From: Burkholderia sp. Bp8992
GTDB taxonomy: Bacteria; Pseudomonadota; Gammaproteobacteria; Burkholderiales; Burkholderiaceae
NCBI RefSeq assembly: GCF_003853705.1
Contig: NZ_QTQI01000029.1
Span: 33,875-97,874, forward strand
Length of the DNA: 64,000 nucleotides
Direction of reading: 5' to 3'
Shown here piece by piece: positions 34,445 through 43,933 of the stretch. Numbering within the stretch: position 1 is the stretch's first letter; the number at the start of each line of letters is the position of its first letter. The notes under the pieces were generated by a model. That model did not search any database. It was not told the origin of the DNA and saw nothing but the letters and a program-made list of their open reading frames with translations. The position numbers and the translations under genes are program-made.

Positions 34445-35611
34445 ATGAAAATCGCCTTCCTCCACGCCAGCCTCGCATTCTCGGCCGCCGCCCTGGTCGC
34501 CTCCGTTCCCGCGTTCGCGCAATCCGCGCCGCAGACGATCCTGATCGGTCTCGCCGCGCCGCTCACCGGCCCGTCCGCGCGGATCGGCAAGGATCTGCAG
34601 AACGGCGCGCAACTCGCGATCGACGACGCGAACGCGAAGCATCCGACCATCGGCGGCAAGCCGGTCGCCTACAAGCTCGTCGCGGCCGACGACCAGTCCG
34701 ATCCGCGCACGGCTGTCGCGGTCGCGCAGCAACTCGTCGACCAGCACGTGATCGGTGTCGTCGGTCACTGGAACACGGGCTGCAGCGTGCCAGCGTCGCG
34801 CGTGTACCGCGATGCCGGCATCCCGCAGATCGCGCCGGCCTCCACCGGCCATCAATACACGCAGCAGGGTTACGCGACGGCGTTTCGCATCATGGGTCAC
34901 GACGATGCGGGCGGCAATTTCACCGGCGCGTACGCGGTGAAGACGCTGAAGGCGAAGCGCATCGCGGTGATCGACGATCGCACGTCGTTCGGCGCGGGGC
35001 TGGCCGACCAGTTCATCAAGGGCGTGCAGGCGAACGGCGGCGCGATCGTCGATCGCCAGTACGTGAACGACAAGACGACCGACTTCAGCGGCGTGCTGAC
35101 CGCGATCAAGGGCAAGCGCGCGGATCTCGTGTTCTTCGGCGGCCTCGATGCACAGGCTGCGCCGATCTCCCGCCGGATGCGCCAGCTCGGCGTGAACGCG
35201 CCGCTGCTCGGCGCGGGCGGTTTCGTGAGCCAGACCTTCCTGTCGCTCGCGGGCAAGGACGGCGACGGCGTGACGGCGCTCGAACCGGGCCTGTCGCTCG
35301 ACCGGATGCCGGGCGGCAAGGCGTTCGACACGCAATACCAGGCGCGCTTCCGTGCTCCGATCGAACTGCATGCGCCGTTCGCGTACGACGCGGCCGCCAC
35401 GCTGATCGCGGCCGCGCAGAAGGCCGGCACGACGCAGCCGGCGAAGCTCGTCGCGGCGGTGCGCGCGATCGACCGGCCGGGCGTGACGGGGCGTATCGCG
35501 TTCGACGGCGAAGGCAACCTGAAGGACCCGGCCTTCACGATCTACCAGGTGCGCGGCGGCAAGTGGACCGTCGTCGACGTGCTCGGCGGCGCGCGCACCG
35601 CGGCCAAGTAA
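34445..35611 (+). CDS. Branched-chain-type ABC transporter binding protein
   Basis: This 388-residue periplasmic binding protein is of the LivK type. The signal peptide is at about 1-25, ending AFAQS. The mature part shows IGLAAPLTGPSARIGKDLQNGAQLAID, then VVGHWNTGCSVPAS, VIDDRTSFGAGLADQF and LVFFGGLDAQAAPI. Related proteins bind branched-chain or other small amino-acid-like ligands. No permease or ATPase genes are next to it, so it must use a transporter encoded elsewhere. Its neighbours suggest a thiazoline or cysteine-related ligand, but that is inference. Confidence 0.82.
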   Translation: MKIAFLHASLAFSAAALVASVPAFAQSAPQTILIGLAAPLTGPSARIGKDLQNGAQLAIDDANAKHPTIGGKPVAYKLVAADDQSDPRTAVAVAQQLVDQHVIGVVGHWNTGCSVPASRVYRDAGIPQIAPASTGHQYTQQGYATAFRIMGHDDAGGNFTGAYAVKTLKAKRIAVIDDRTSFGAGLADQFIKGVQANGGAIVDRQYVNDKTTDFSGVLTAIKGKRADLVFFGGLDAQAAPISRRMRQLGVNAPLLGAGGFVSQTFLSLAGKDGDGVTALEPGLSLDRMPGGKAFDTQYQARFRAPIELHAPFAYDAAATLIAAAQKAGTTQPAKLVAAVRAIDRPGVTGRIAFDGEGNLKDPAFTIYQVRGGKWTVVDVLGGARTAAK

Positions 35612-35637
35612 GCAACCCGACAATCAAGACGATCCCC

Positions 35638-36162
35638 ATGACCGAAACAACCCGGACATCCGCCGCCGCACCCGAGGACACGCGCCTCGGGATCCTCGCG
35701 CGGCGCCGCATCGAAGCGGAAATCATCAAGCCGATCTACGAGATCATGAAGCGCGAGTTCGGCACCGAGCGCGCGCAGGCCGTGATCGCGGAAGCCGTGC
35801 GCGGCGCGGCCGTCGACGCGGGCCGCACGTTCGCGGCGCAGGAGCCTGGCGGCACGAGCGTGAAGTCGTTCATCGCGCTGCAGGTGCTGTGGGAGAAGGA
35901 CGATGCGCTCGACGTCGAGGTGCGGCGCGCGGACGATGCGCACTACGACTACGACGTGCATCGCTGCAGCTATGCGGAGATGTATCACGCGATGGGGCTC
36001 GGCGAGATCGGGCACCTGCTGAGCTGCGCGCGCGACAGCTATTTCATCCAGGGCTACGCGCCGGACGTCGCGCTCACGCGCACGAGCACGATCATGCAGG
36101 GCGGCAAGCGTTGCGATTTCCGCTACGCATTGCAGCGCGCGCCGGAGAACGGCGATGCGTGA
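35638..36162 (+). CDS. L-2-amino-thiazoline-4-carboxylate hydrolase family protein
   Basis: This 174-residue protein resembles the ATC hydrolase family. Visible are IEAEIIKPIYEIMKREFG at the N terminus, VRRADDAHYDYDVHRCSYAEMYHAMGLGEIG with a conserved cysteine, and a C-terminal TSTIMQGGKRCDFRY. In Pseudomonas the ATC hydrolase opens the ring of L-2-amino-delta2-thiazoline-4-carboxylate to N-carbamoyl-L-cysteine. The next gene encodes an N-carbamoyl amino-acid amidohydrolase overlapping by 8 bases, which would finish the path to cysteine. Other amidase roles remain possible. Confidence 0.72.
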   Translation: MTETTRTSAAAPEDTRLGILARRRIEAEIIKPIYEIMKREFGTERAQAVIAEAVRGAAVDAGRTFAAQEPGGTSVKSFIALQVLWEKDDALDVEVRRADDAHYDYDVHRCSYAEMYHAMGLGEIGHLLSCARDSYFIQGYAPDVALTRTSTIMQGGKRCDFRYALQRAPENGDA

Positions 36163-37405
36163 CGGCACCGTGAACGCACCGCGCATCGACGGCGATCGCC
36201 TGTGGGCATCGCTCGAGCGGATGGCGCAGATCGGCGCGACGCCGAAGGGCGGCGTCTGCCGCCTCGCGCTGACCGATCTCGATCGCGAATCGCGCGACCT
36301 GTTCGTGCAGTGGGCGCGCGACGCCGGCTGCACGGTGCGCGTGGACCGGATGGGCAACGTGTTCGCGCGCCGCGCGGGCCGCAACCGCGATGCCGCGCCG
36401 GTGATGACGGGCTCGCATGCCGATTCGCAGCCGACCGGCGGCCGGTACGACGGTATCTACGGCGTGCTCGGCGGCCTGGAGGTCGTGCGCGCGCTGAACG
36501 ACGCGGGCATCGAGACCGAGCGTCCGGTCGACGTCGTGATCTGGACCAACGAGGAAGGCTCCCGTTTCGCGCCGGCGATGGTGTCGGCCGGCGTGTTCTC
36601 GGGCGTCTACACGCTCGAATACGGGCTGTCGCGCACCGATGGCGCGGGCAGGACGATCGGCGAGGAACTGGAGCGGATCGGCTACGCGGGCGCCGAACCC
36701 GTCGGCGGCTACCCGGTGCACGCGGCGTACGAACTGCATATCGAGCAGGGCCCGATTCTGGAACGGGCCGGCAAGACGATCGGCGTCGTGACGGCCGGGC
36801 AGGGGCAGCGCTGGTACGAAGTGACGCTGACCGGCGTCGACGCGCACGCGGGCACGACGCCGATGGAGGTCCGTCGCGATGCGCTGGTCGGCGCCGCGCG
36901 GATGATCTCGTTCGTCGAGGTGCTCGGCCGTCGTTACGCGCCGTACGCGCGCGCAACGGTCGGGATGATCGAGGCGCGGCCGAATTCGCGCAACACGGTG
37001 CCAGGCGGCTGCTTTTTCACGGTCGAGTTCCGGCATCCCGACGATGCGGTGCTCGACGAACTGGACGCGGTGCTGCGCGCGGAGCTCGCGCGCGTGGAGG
37101 AGGAATCCGGCCTCGGTGCGCAGATCGAGCAGATCTTCACGTATGCGCCGGTCCCGTTCGCGCCGCGCTGCATCGACACGGTACGCGACGCGGCCCGGGC
37201 GCTCGGGCTGTCGCACATGGATATCGTGTCCGGCGCGGGCCATGACGCGTGCTATGTCGCGCGGGTCGCGCCGACCGGGATGATCTTCGTGCCGTGCGTC
37301 GACGGGCTGAGCCACAACGAGGCCGAAGCGATTACGCCCGAATGGGCGGCGGCGGGCGCCGACGTGCTGTTGCGTGCGGTGCTGCAGAGCGCGCAGGAGG
37401 CCTGA
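36155..37405 (+). CDS. N-carbamoyl-L-amino-acid amidohydrolase (M20 family)
   Basis: This 416-residue zinc-dependent enzyme of the M20/AmaB-HyuC group has metal-site motifs GSHADSQPTGGRYDGIYGV (His and Asp), WTNEEGSRFAP (Glu) and ELHIEQGPILE (His), with SHNEAEAI near the C terminus. It should hydrolyse N-carbamoyl amino acids to the free amino acid, CO2 and ammonia. The 8-base overlap with the preceding ATC hydrolase gene suggests N-carbamoyl-L-cysteine as substrate. Allantoate amidohydrolase and ureidoglycolate-type activities are alternatives in this family. Confidence 0.85.
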   Translation: MRDGTVNAPRIDGDRLWASLERMAQIGATPKGGVCRLALTDLDRESRDLFVQWARDAGCTVRVDRMGNVFARRAGRNRDAAPVMTGSHADSQPTGGRYDGIYGVLGGLEVVRALNDAGIETERPVDVVIWTNEEGSRFAPAMVSAGVFSGVYTLEYGLSRTDGAGRTIGEELERIGYAGAEPVGGYPVHAAYELHIEQGPILERAGKTIGVVTAGQGQRWYEVTLTGVDAHAGTTPMEVRRDALVGAARMISFVEVLGRRYAPYARATVGMIEARPNSRNTVPGGCFFTVEFRHPDDAVLDELDAVLRAELARVEEESGLGAQIEQIFTYAPVPFAPRCIDTVRDAARALGLSHMDIVSGAGHDACYVARVAPTGMIFVPCVDGLSHNEAEAITPEWAAAGADVLLRAVLQSAQEA

Positions 37406-37490
37406 GCGCGATGCGCACGGCCCGGCGGGAGGTGTTCGCCCGGGGGCCGTGCCTGCCTCCGTCCGGCGCGGTGCTGGTGCGCGCGTTGCG

Positions 37491-37973
37491 TCAGGCTGAC
37501 CGCGAACGTCGATCGATGTATCGGCGCATCACGTAGAACGCCGTATCGGTGCGACCCGGCATCGTCACCAACGCACCGTCGGCCGCGAACCCGAGCTTTT
37601 CATAGAACCGGTACGCCGCTTCGCGTGCCGTACACCATACGAGCGCGGCGCCGCGTGCTTCCGCGTGCCGTACGCAAACCTGCACCAATTCTCTCCCGAA
37701 GCCCATGCCGCGCACGGTCGGATGGACGGCCATCCCGCGCAGCCGCCACGCCGGCCGGGCAGGATCGTCGTCGCGCGGCTCCTCGCACAGCGAGGCGACC
37801 GCCACGATGTTCGACCGGCCGTCGCGCACGCCGACGTGCAGCGTCGTCGGCGCATGGTCGCCGGTCAGTTCGCACGCGTTCAGGTCGCCATTCAGCAGGA
37901 TCGCCGCCCTGAGCGGGTGCGTCTGCACGGCGTCGATCGGTGCGATGGTGAAGCGGGTGTCGCGTGACGTCAT
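37491..37973 (-). CDS. GNAT-family N-acetyltransferase
   Basis: This 160-residue protein has the acetyl-CoA binding motif in LRGMAVHPTVRGMGFGRELVQV (motif A, split in the R-GMGFG-R stretch) and AAYRFYEKLGFAADG (motif B) at the expected distance. The acyl acceptor is not predictable. ATG 37973 is chosen; a TTG at 37976 is also in frame. It is followed upstream on the same strand by a cytochrome c gene with a gap of 30 bases. Confidence 0.8.
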   Translation of the reverse strand: MTSRDTRFTIAPIDAVQTHPLRAAILLNGDLNACELTGDHAPTTLHVGVRDGRSNIVAVASLCEEPRDDDPARPAWRLRGMAVHPTVRGMGFGRELVQVCVRHAEARGAALVWCTAREAAYRFYEKLGFAADGALVTMPGRTDTAFYVMRRYIDRRSRSA

Positions 37974-38003
37974 CAACGTTCCCTGGATGGTCCTGGCGGC
38001 GCG

Positions 38004-38840
38004 TTACTTGCCGGCCTTGCGCGTTGCCATATACGCGAGATACGCGACGATCTGGTCGAGTTCGCGGTCGCTCAGCTGGTCGGGCGGAAACGCCGGCATG
38101 CTGCGGCCCGGCCAGTCGCGTACCGACGCAGGATTGCGGATATAGCGGCGCAGCGCGGCCGGCTGGAAGTAGTCGACCGGATTCATCGGCGTGTTCAGGT
38201 CGGGGCCGGCGTGGCTGCTGCCCGCGCCGTCGAGGCGGTGGCATGCGAGGCACTGCGTGACGAACAGGCGCTGGCCCGCGCGGGCCGGCGCGTCGGCGGG
38301 CAACGCGGCATCGACGGCGAGCGACGGCCAGCGCGCGAGCGGCGACGATTCGATCGTGACACGCACGATCTGGTACGGCCACTGCTCGCCGCGCACCGAT
38401 GCGGCGTCCGGCCCGAGCCACACGAGGTAGAACGGCCCGGCGCTGACGGGCTTGCCGGGCAGCTTCGGCCACGGATGGGCCGGATCCTCGATCGCGAGCC
38501 ACGGCACCGCGCGAGCCGGTGCATGACGGCGCACGAGATCCATCGGCAGTTGCGCGGCGAAGCCGTCGGCCGCGCGCGTTTCGAGCACGCCGTCGGCCGG
38601 CAGCGGCGTGTCGCCGAGCAGCGCGGCGAACGGCACCGCGCGGAACGTCATCGGCCGGCCGTACGCGATGTCGCGCGGCACGTGGATGTCCGCCGCATCG
38701 GGGCGCGCGAGCAGCGTCTGCCGGGTGAGCGCGCGGGCCGTGCCGTCGGTGTCGAGTTCGAGCGAGGACTGCGCCGACGCACGTTGTGCGAGCAGGCACA
38801 CCGTCAGCAGCACGAGCGAAAACCACTGGCGCTTCAGCAT
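38004..38840 (-). CDS. Periplasmic c-type cytochrome with molybdopterin-oxidoreductase-like N-terminal domain
   Basis: This 278-residue protein has a signal peptide (1-23, ending ASAQS). Residues about 30-170 resemble the substrate domain of sulfite-oxidase-type molybdoproteins (VPRDIAYGRPMTFRAVPFAALLG, PWPKLPGKP, GPFYLVWLG). A single cytochrome c domain carries CLACH (Cys197, Cys200, His201) and a likely sixth ligand Met248 in RSMPAFPPDQL. It would carry electrons in the periplasm; the molybdenum-binding partner is not nearby, so the donor is unknown. Confidence 0.75.
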   Translation of the reverse strand: MLKRQWFSLVLLTVCLLAQRASAQSSLELDTDGTARALTRQTLLARPDAADIHVPRDIAYGRPMTFRAVPFAALLGDTPLPADGVLETRAADGFAAQLPMDLVRRHAPARAVPWLAIEDPAHPWPKLPGKPVSAGPFYLVWLGPDAASVRGEQWPYQIVRVTIESSPLARWPSLAVDAALPADAPARAGQRLFVTQCLACHRLDGAGSSHAGPDLNTPMNPVDYFQPAALRRYIRNPASVRDWPGRSMPAFPPDQLSDRELDQIVAYLAYMATRKAGK

Positions 38841-39008
38841 TCGTTCTCCAGGAAAGGGCGTTCCGGCGGCAGCAGGAGGCAGGCGCCGCGGTCGATGGGA
38901 AAGACTCGGGCGACAGTCTATCCGCTACGCGCGGCGCTGGCGAATTCGGCTGAGGAAAGGGGGCGAGGCCGGCCCGCGTTCACGACGTGGCCGATGGCCA
39001 GGCCGTCG

Positions 39009-40259
39009 TCAATGACTCGAACAAGGCGCTTCGCCTTTCGGCAACGGTGTATCGCGCTCCGCTTCGAAATCGGCTTCGCGCGTGCCCGCCGGCGTCAGCG
39101 ACACGAAATGCATCGCCGTGCCGCGCGCCGGGAACCCGGCGATACCGGTCGAGCCCCACGGAATCGGCGAACGTTGCACACCGCTCACCGAGATGTCCGA
39201 GGCCCCGAGCGCCAGCGTCAGCAGCCGCCCGTCGCGGGTCGGGACGTACGCATGCGAGCCGGAGACGCCGATGCCGGATTCGCGCACCGACGCGGGCAGG
39301 CAGTCGAGCGTCGCGGTGCGGCGGCCGTCCGGGGCGATCAGCATCGCGACGCCGCGATCGTCTGCCGTCGTCGTGACGACGATGAAACGGTCGATCTCCG
39401 GCACATAGGCCGACGAGTACACGTAGTAACGGATCCTGCCGTTCAGCGTCCCGAGCAGATCCAGCTTCGCCGTGACGGGATCGAACGTTGCGTATTCGAG
39501 CGTCGCGTCGGTGCTGCCTTCGATGAATTTCTGCCAGACGAGCAGCGCGGTGCGCGGCGAGCCCGCGATCACGGGCCACCATTCGCGGCGGTGCGGCGCG
39601 ACCGCGACGTGGTTCAGCACGCGTCCGGCCGCGTCGTAGGTCTTCAGGTACACGCCGTTGCCGGTGCCGAGGTTGTCGACGCCGCCGCCGTCGACCCAGT
39701 CGGCCGAATAGAACACGACGTAGCGCTCGCCGACCGTCGCGACGTGCCCCGAATGGCCGCCCGCCTCGACCTCGTTCGGGTAAGGCTTGATCGGCTTCAG
39801 GTCGCGGCGGTAGACGCCGTAGCGCTGGCTGACTTCCTGCGGCGCGTTCCAGCCGTCCTCGAACGTGACGAAGATGTCGCCGCGCGCGTTTTGCGCGATC
39901 GACACCGGTTCCTGTGCTTCGGGGCGGCTGATGAACGTGCGGACATGCAGCAGGCGCGGATTGCCGGGCTGCCATTCGCCGACGTACACGTCATGCGGCC
40001 AGTTGCCGCTGCGCAGCGCGCCGCGCGGCACGATGCCCGAGCTGCTGAAGAACACCCAGCGCTTGCCGTTGCCGGCGTCGGCCACGCCGATGCCGTGCAT
40101 GAAGCGACGCGGGTCGCCGCTGTCCTGCGACGATGCCGAGGCCGGCACGGTTACCGTATGCACGGCCGGTGCGGCGGCGAGGGCGGACAGCGGCAACGCG
40201 CCGATGCAGCACGCGCCGCAGAGCGCGGCCGCCAATGCCGGCCGTATTCGCCGCGTCAT
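39009..40259 (-). CDS. Exported protein, possibly beta-propeller, unknown
   Basis: This 416-residue protein has a signal peptide (about 1-27, [20 protein letters not shown] then LSALAAAP). The mature part is beta-rich with recurring aromatic and Gly-Asp turns ([39 protein letters not shown]), which suggests a propeller-like fold. The start ATG overlaps the glmS stop by 4 bases (ATGA), so it is translationally coupled to glmS and is the last gene of the extended pga locus. A role in polysaccharide handling is only an inference. I do not recognise the family. Confidence 0.65.
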   Translation of the reverse strand: MTRRIRPALAAALCGACCIGALPLSALAAAPAVHTVTVPASASSQDSGDPRRFMHGIGVADAGNGKRWVFFSSSGIVPRGALRSGNWPHDVYVGEWQPGNPRLLHVRTFISRPEAQEPVSIAQNARGDIFVTFEDGWNAPQEVSQRYGVYRRDLKPIKPYPNEVEAGGHSGHVATVGERYVVFYSADWVDGGGVDNLGTGNGVYLKTYDAAGRVLNHVAVAPHRREWWPVIAGSPRTALLVWQKFIEGSTDATLEYATFDPVTAKLDLLGTLNGRIRYYVYSSAYVPEIDRFIVVTTTADDRGVAMLIAPDGRRTATLDCLPASVRESGIGVSGSHAYVPTRDGRLLTLALGASDISVSGVQRSPIPWGSTGIAGFPARGTAMHFVSLTPAGTREADFEAERDTPLPKGEAPCSSH

Positions 40260-42079
40260 TCGACCGTCACCGATTTCGCGAGGTTGCGCGGCTTGTCGAC
40301 GTCGGCGCCGCGCGCACAGCCGACGTGATATGCGAGCAGTTGCAGCGGGATCACGTTGACGATCGGCGACAGCAGGTCGCCCGATTCGCGCACGCGGATC
40401 AGGTGCGTGTCGCGGTCGGCATCGATTTCGAGCTGGCTGCCGGCCAGCACGTAGAGCCGCCCGCCGCGCGCACGCACCTCGGCCATGTTGGATTTCAGCT
40501 TCTGGAACAGGCGGTCGTCCGGCGCGATCGTGACGACCGGCATCGCGCTCGTGACGAGCGCGAGCGGACCGTGCTTCAGCTCGCCGGCCGCATAGCCTTC
40601 CGCGTGGATGTACGACACTTCCTTGAGCTTCAGCGCGCCTTCCAGCGCGATCGGGAAATGGATGCCGCGCCCGAGGAACAGCGCGTTCTCGGTGCGCGCG
40701 AACTTCGTGGCCCAGCCCATGATCTGCGTTTCCAGCGCGAGTGCGTGGCTGATGCGGCCGGACAGCGCGCGCAGCTGCTTCAAATGCATCGCTACTTGCG
40801 CGGCGTCGAGCCGGCCGCGCTGCTGCGCGAGCGTGAGCGTCAGCACGAACAGCGCGACAAGTTGCGTCGTGAACGCCTTGGTCGACGCGACGCCGAGCTC
40901 GATGCCGGCGCGCGTGAGAAACCGCAGCGGCGCGTTGCGCGCGATCGTGCTGGTCGCGACGTTGCAGATCGCCATCGACAGTTCCTGGCCCATCGCGCGT
41001 GCCTGCTCGATCGCGCCGATCGTGTCGGCCGTCTCGCCCGACTGCGAGATGCCGACGACGAGCGTGCGCGGATCGGCCACCGTGTCGCGGTAGCGGAATT
41101 CGCTGGCGATCTCGACCTGCGCGGGGATGCCGGCGATGCTTTCCAGCCAGTATTTCGCGGTCAGGCCCGCGTAGTAGCTGGTGCCGCAGCCGAGCAGCAG
41201 CACGCTCCTGACTTTCGACAGGAGGGCACGGGTGCCGTCGGTCGCGTCGAACAGCGCCGGCGAGATCGTGTCGATGCCGTCGAGCGTGCTGTCGATTGCT
41301 TTCGGCTGCTCGAAGATCTCTTTCTGCATGAAGTGCTGGTACGGGCCGAGCGCGGCGTCGCCTTCGCGCGCCTTCACCTGACACAGCGGGCGCTGGGCTT
41401 CCTGGCCGCCCGAGTCGACCACGGCGATGCGCTCCGGCGTGATCAGCGCGACATCGCCGTCTTCCAGGTAGACGAAGCGGTCGGTCAGGTCGCCGAGCGC
41501 CGCGCAGTCCGACGCGAGGTAGTTCTGCTCGGCGCCGATGCCGATCACGAGCGGCGAGCCCGCGCGCGCGGCGACGAGGCGCTGCGGCTCGCGCGCGCTG
41601 AGCACCGCGATCGCGTACGCGCCGTGCAGCCGCTTGACGGCGCGCACGACCGCGTCGAACAGGTCGTCGCGATAGACGCTGTGGATCAGGTGCGCGATCA
41701 CCTCGGTGTCGGTCTGGCCGCGAAACGTGTAGCCGCGCTCGCGCAACTCCACGCGCAGCGCGTCGTGGTTCTCGATGATCCCGTTGTGCACGACCGCGAT
41801 CGTGTCGCCGGACATGATCGGATGCGCATTCATTTCCGACGGCGCGCCGTGCGTCGCCCAGCGTGTATGTGCGATGCAGGTCTGCGCTTCGAGGCCGAGC
41901 GTCAGCACGCGCGCCTGCAGGTCCGTCACGCGCCGCAACGTGCGTTCGCTGCGCAGGCGGCCGTCGTCCTGCACGGCGATGCCGCATGAATCGTAGCCGC
42001 GATACTCGAGCCGGCTCAATGCATTGACCAGTTGCGGCACCTGATTGTTCAGGCCGCTTGCTCCGACGATTCCGCACAT
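40256..42079 (-). CDS. glmS: Glutamine-fructose-6-phosphate aminotransferase (glucosamine-6-phosphate synthase)
   Basis: This 607-residue enzyme makes glucosamine-6-phosphate from fructose-6-phosphate and glutamine. The N-terminal amidotransferase starts MCGIVGASG with Cys2 as nucleophile, then [14 protein letters not shown] and [12 protein letters not shown]. Two SIS domains follow ([17 protein letters not shown] and [12 protein letters not shown]), then [20 protein letters not shown] and the C-terminal KSVTVE. GAGAGG precedes ATG 42079. Its place directly after pgaD suggests a dedicated source of amino sugar for poly-N-acetylglucosamine. Confidence 0.95.
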   Translation of the reverse strand: MCGIVGASGLNNQVPQLVNALSRLEYRGYDSCGIAVQDDGRLRSERTLRRVTDLQARVLTLGLEAQTCIAHTRWATHGAPSEMNAHPIMSGDTIAVVHNGIIENHDALRVELRERGYTFRGQTDTEVIAHLIHSVYRDDLFDAVVRAVKRLHGAYAIAVLSAREPQRLVAARAGSPLVIGIGAEQNYLASDCAALGDLTDRFVYLEDGDVALITPERIAVVDSGGQEAQRPLCQVKAREGDAALGPYQHFMQKEIFEQPKAIDSTLDGIDTISPALFDATDGTRALLSKVRSVLLLGCGTSYYAGLTAKYWLESIAGIPAQVEIASEFRYRDTVADPRTLVVGISQSGETADTIGAIEQARAMGQELSMAICNVATSTIARNAPLRFLTRAGIELGVASTKAFTTQLVALFVLTLTLAQQRGRLDAAQVAMHLKQLRALSGRISHALALETQIMGWATKFARTENALFLGRGIHFPIALEGALKLKEVSYIHAEGYAAGELKHGPLALVTSAMPVVTIAPDDRLFQKLKSNMAEVRARGGRLYVLAGSQLEIDADRDTHLIRVRESGDLLSPIVNVIPLQLLAYHVGCARGADVDKPRNLAKSVTVE

Positions 42080-42195
42080 GATTCACCTCTCTACGGTAGG
42101 TTGGCGGCTGGCGCGCGGCGCGCGGCAGCACGATTTCAGGAGCGGTGCGCGTCGCGCGGCATGCGTCGCGCCCGGCGCGGCACGTCTCCGGCGAT

Positions 42196-42684
42196 CTATT
42201 CGCGGGGCTGAGGCCCGGCATGCGCGACCCATTCGATACCCGAGATCGATCCGTTCGCATCGTGCGACGCGACGAGAATGCGCGTCGTGCGCCGCGCACC
42301 GCGCCGGCGGGCGCCGGCCAGTGCGGTGGTCGGCACCGAGCGCACCTTCACGCTGGCCGAGCGCCGCAGCATCTTCGACACGCGCAACCGGTAGGCGAGC
42401 GGATGCATGACGCGCCCCGCGATCAGCCACATGACGATCGTGCCGGCGATCAGCGCGATGCTCGTGACGTAGAACACGATCTGCTCGATCGGCATCTCGG
42501 CCTGGTTGAACGGCAGCAGGTAGCGGTACGTATAGATGCAGATCGAGGCCCACACGGCGCCGACCAGCGCCGGCCGCACGAGGCGGAACCAGACGACCAG
42601 CACGGAGCCGACGATGCGGCCGCGTTCGGCGATCATTTCGCGCGGCGTGCGCAGGGAAAGGTCAAGAATCGGCGCGTTCTTCAT
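42196..42684 (-). CDS. pgaD: PNAG synthase accessory subunit PgaD
   Basis: This 162-residue inner-membrane protein has two hydrophobic segments (about 28-52 and 68-92), the usual form of PgaD, which assists the glycosyltransferase PgaC and binds c-di-GMP together with it. Identification rests on size, topology and position after pgaC, since PgaD sequences vary. The Arg-rich C-terminal tail is longer than in enterobacterial PgaD. The start overlaps the pgaC end by 23 bases. Confidence 0.82.
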   Translation of the reverse strand: MKNAPILDLSLRTPREMIAERGRIVGSVLVVWFRLVRPALVGAVWASICIYTYRYLLPFNQAEMPIEQIVFYVTSIALIAGTIVMWLIAGRVMHPLAYRLRVSKMLRRSASVKVRSVPTTALAGARRRGARRTTRILVASHDANGSISGIEWVAHAGPQPRE

Positions 42685-43933
42685 GTTGAATGCCTCGGTC
42701 GGGGCTGACCCACACGGCTCGCTTGCCGCGGCCCCGCAGCACGACGGCGGGCAGGGCGACGACGGTAGTGATCATGCTGATCAGCCAGAAAGCAACGGGA
42801 TACCAGATGGTGTCCAGGAAATACATCAGGAGTTTTTCGTCATACTGACGATCGATCATGCTGCCGATGATCAGCTGCAGGATGCAGGTGGCGACCAGCA
42901 GCATCCCGTGCCAGTGCGGCACGACCGATACATGCCAGCTCGGCGGCAACGGGTAGACGACGTCCACCAGCGCGAGCAGCAGGATGAACGACATCGAATA
43001 GGCCCATGCGATGCCGATCAGGTATTCGACGAACAGCGGCCACATCATCATCTGCGTCGGCCGCATCAGCGTGCCCGCATATTTCATGAGCACCTGGATG
43101 CCGCCTTTCGACCAGCGCAGCCGTTGCCGGTAGAGCCCCTTCAGCGTCTCGGGCATCAGGATCCAGCTCAGCGCATGCGGCTCGTACACGACGCGCCAGT
43201 CGCGGCACTGCAGCTTCCAGCTGATGTCGATGTCCTCGGTCAGCATGTCCGAGCTCCAGTAGCCGACGTCGGCAAGCGCGGTCTTGCGGAACATCGTGAT
43301 CACGCCGGACACCGTGAAGATGCGGCCGTACACCTGCTGCGTACGCTTGATCAGCCCGACGATCGACGAGAATTCGCCGACCTGCATGCGGCCGAGCAGC
43401 GACGTGCGCGTGCGGATCCGCGGGTTGCCGGTTACCGCGCCGACACCCGGGTCGGTCAGGAAGTGCTCGAGCATCCAGCCGATCGCGTCGTGCGCGAGCA
43501 GCGCGTCGCCGTCGATGCAGAGCAGGTATTCCGCGTTCGACACGGCCGCGGCGGTCGTCAGCCCGACCGCCTTGCCTTCGTTGCGCGCGTGATGGATCAC
43601 GAGCAGCCGCGGGATCTCGACAGCCAGTGCGTTGAGAATCTCGCCGGTGCGGTCCTTGCTGCCGTCGTTGACCGCGATGATGTCGTAGTTCGGATACTGC
43701 ATCTCGTTCAGGTGGCTGATCACGCTGCGCGCGTTCGCGGCTTCGTTGAAGCAGGGCACGACGATCGAGATCTTCGGGATGCCGCTCGACGCGATCGTCC
43801 GATTCGACAGCACGCGGCCTTCTTCCAGCAGGAAGTAGTGCACGACGCCGCCGATCATCCACAGATACGACATGAAGAACGGGTAGTAGAAGACGAAATC
43901 CTGCAGGCGCTGGATGATGCCGTGGTTGCTCAT
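42662..43933 (-). CDS. pgaC: Poly-beta-1,6-N-acetylglucosamine synthase PgaC
   Basis: This 423-residue family 2 glycosyltransferase has two N-terminal hydrophobic segments and three or more C-terminal ones. Catalytic motifs are the acidic VNDGSKD (Asp90), CIDGDALL (Asp141/143), TED (Asp234) and QRLRW (270-274). It polymerises UDP-GlcNAc at the inner membrane. The ATG overlaps the pgaB stop by 4 bases. PgaC family activity depends on c-di-GMP through PgaD. Confidence 0.95.
   Translation of the reverse strand: MSNHGIIQRLQDFVFYYPFFMSYLWMIGGVVHYFLLEEGRVLSNRTIASSGIPKISIVVPCFNEAANARSVISHLNEMQYPNYDIIAVNDGSKDRTGEILNALAVEIPRLLVIHHARNEGKAVGLTTAAAVSNAEYLLCIDGDALLAHDAIGWMLEHFLTDPGVGAVTGNPRIRTRTSLLGRMQVGEFSSIVGLIKRTQQVYGRIFTVSGVITMFRKTALADVGYWSSDMLTEDIDISWKLQCRDWRVVYEPHALSWILMPETLKGLYRQRLRWSKGGIQVLMKYAGTLMRPTQMMMWPLFVEYLIGIAWAYSMSFILLLALVDVVYPLPPSWHVSVVPHWHGMLLVATCILQLIIGSMIDRQYDEKLLMYFLDTIWYPVAFWLISMITTVVALPAVVLRGRGKRAVWVSPDRGIQHEERADS

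Noticed and set aside
39009-42299. One 1096-residue minus-strand reading that joins part of glmS (another frame) to the exported unknown protein
   Set aside because: Only the last 416 codons, from ATG 40259, have a signal peptide and natural composition; the upstream part is a wrong-frame reading of glmS.
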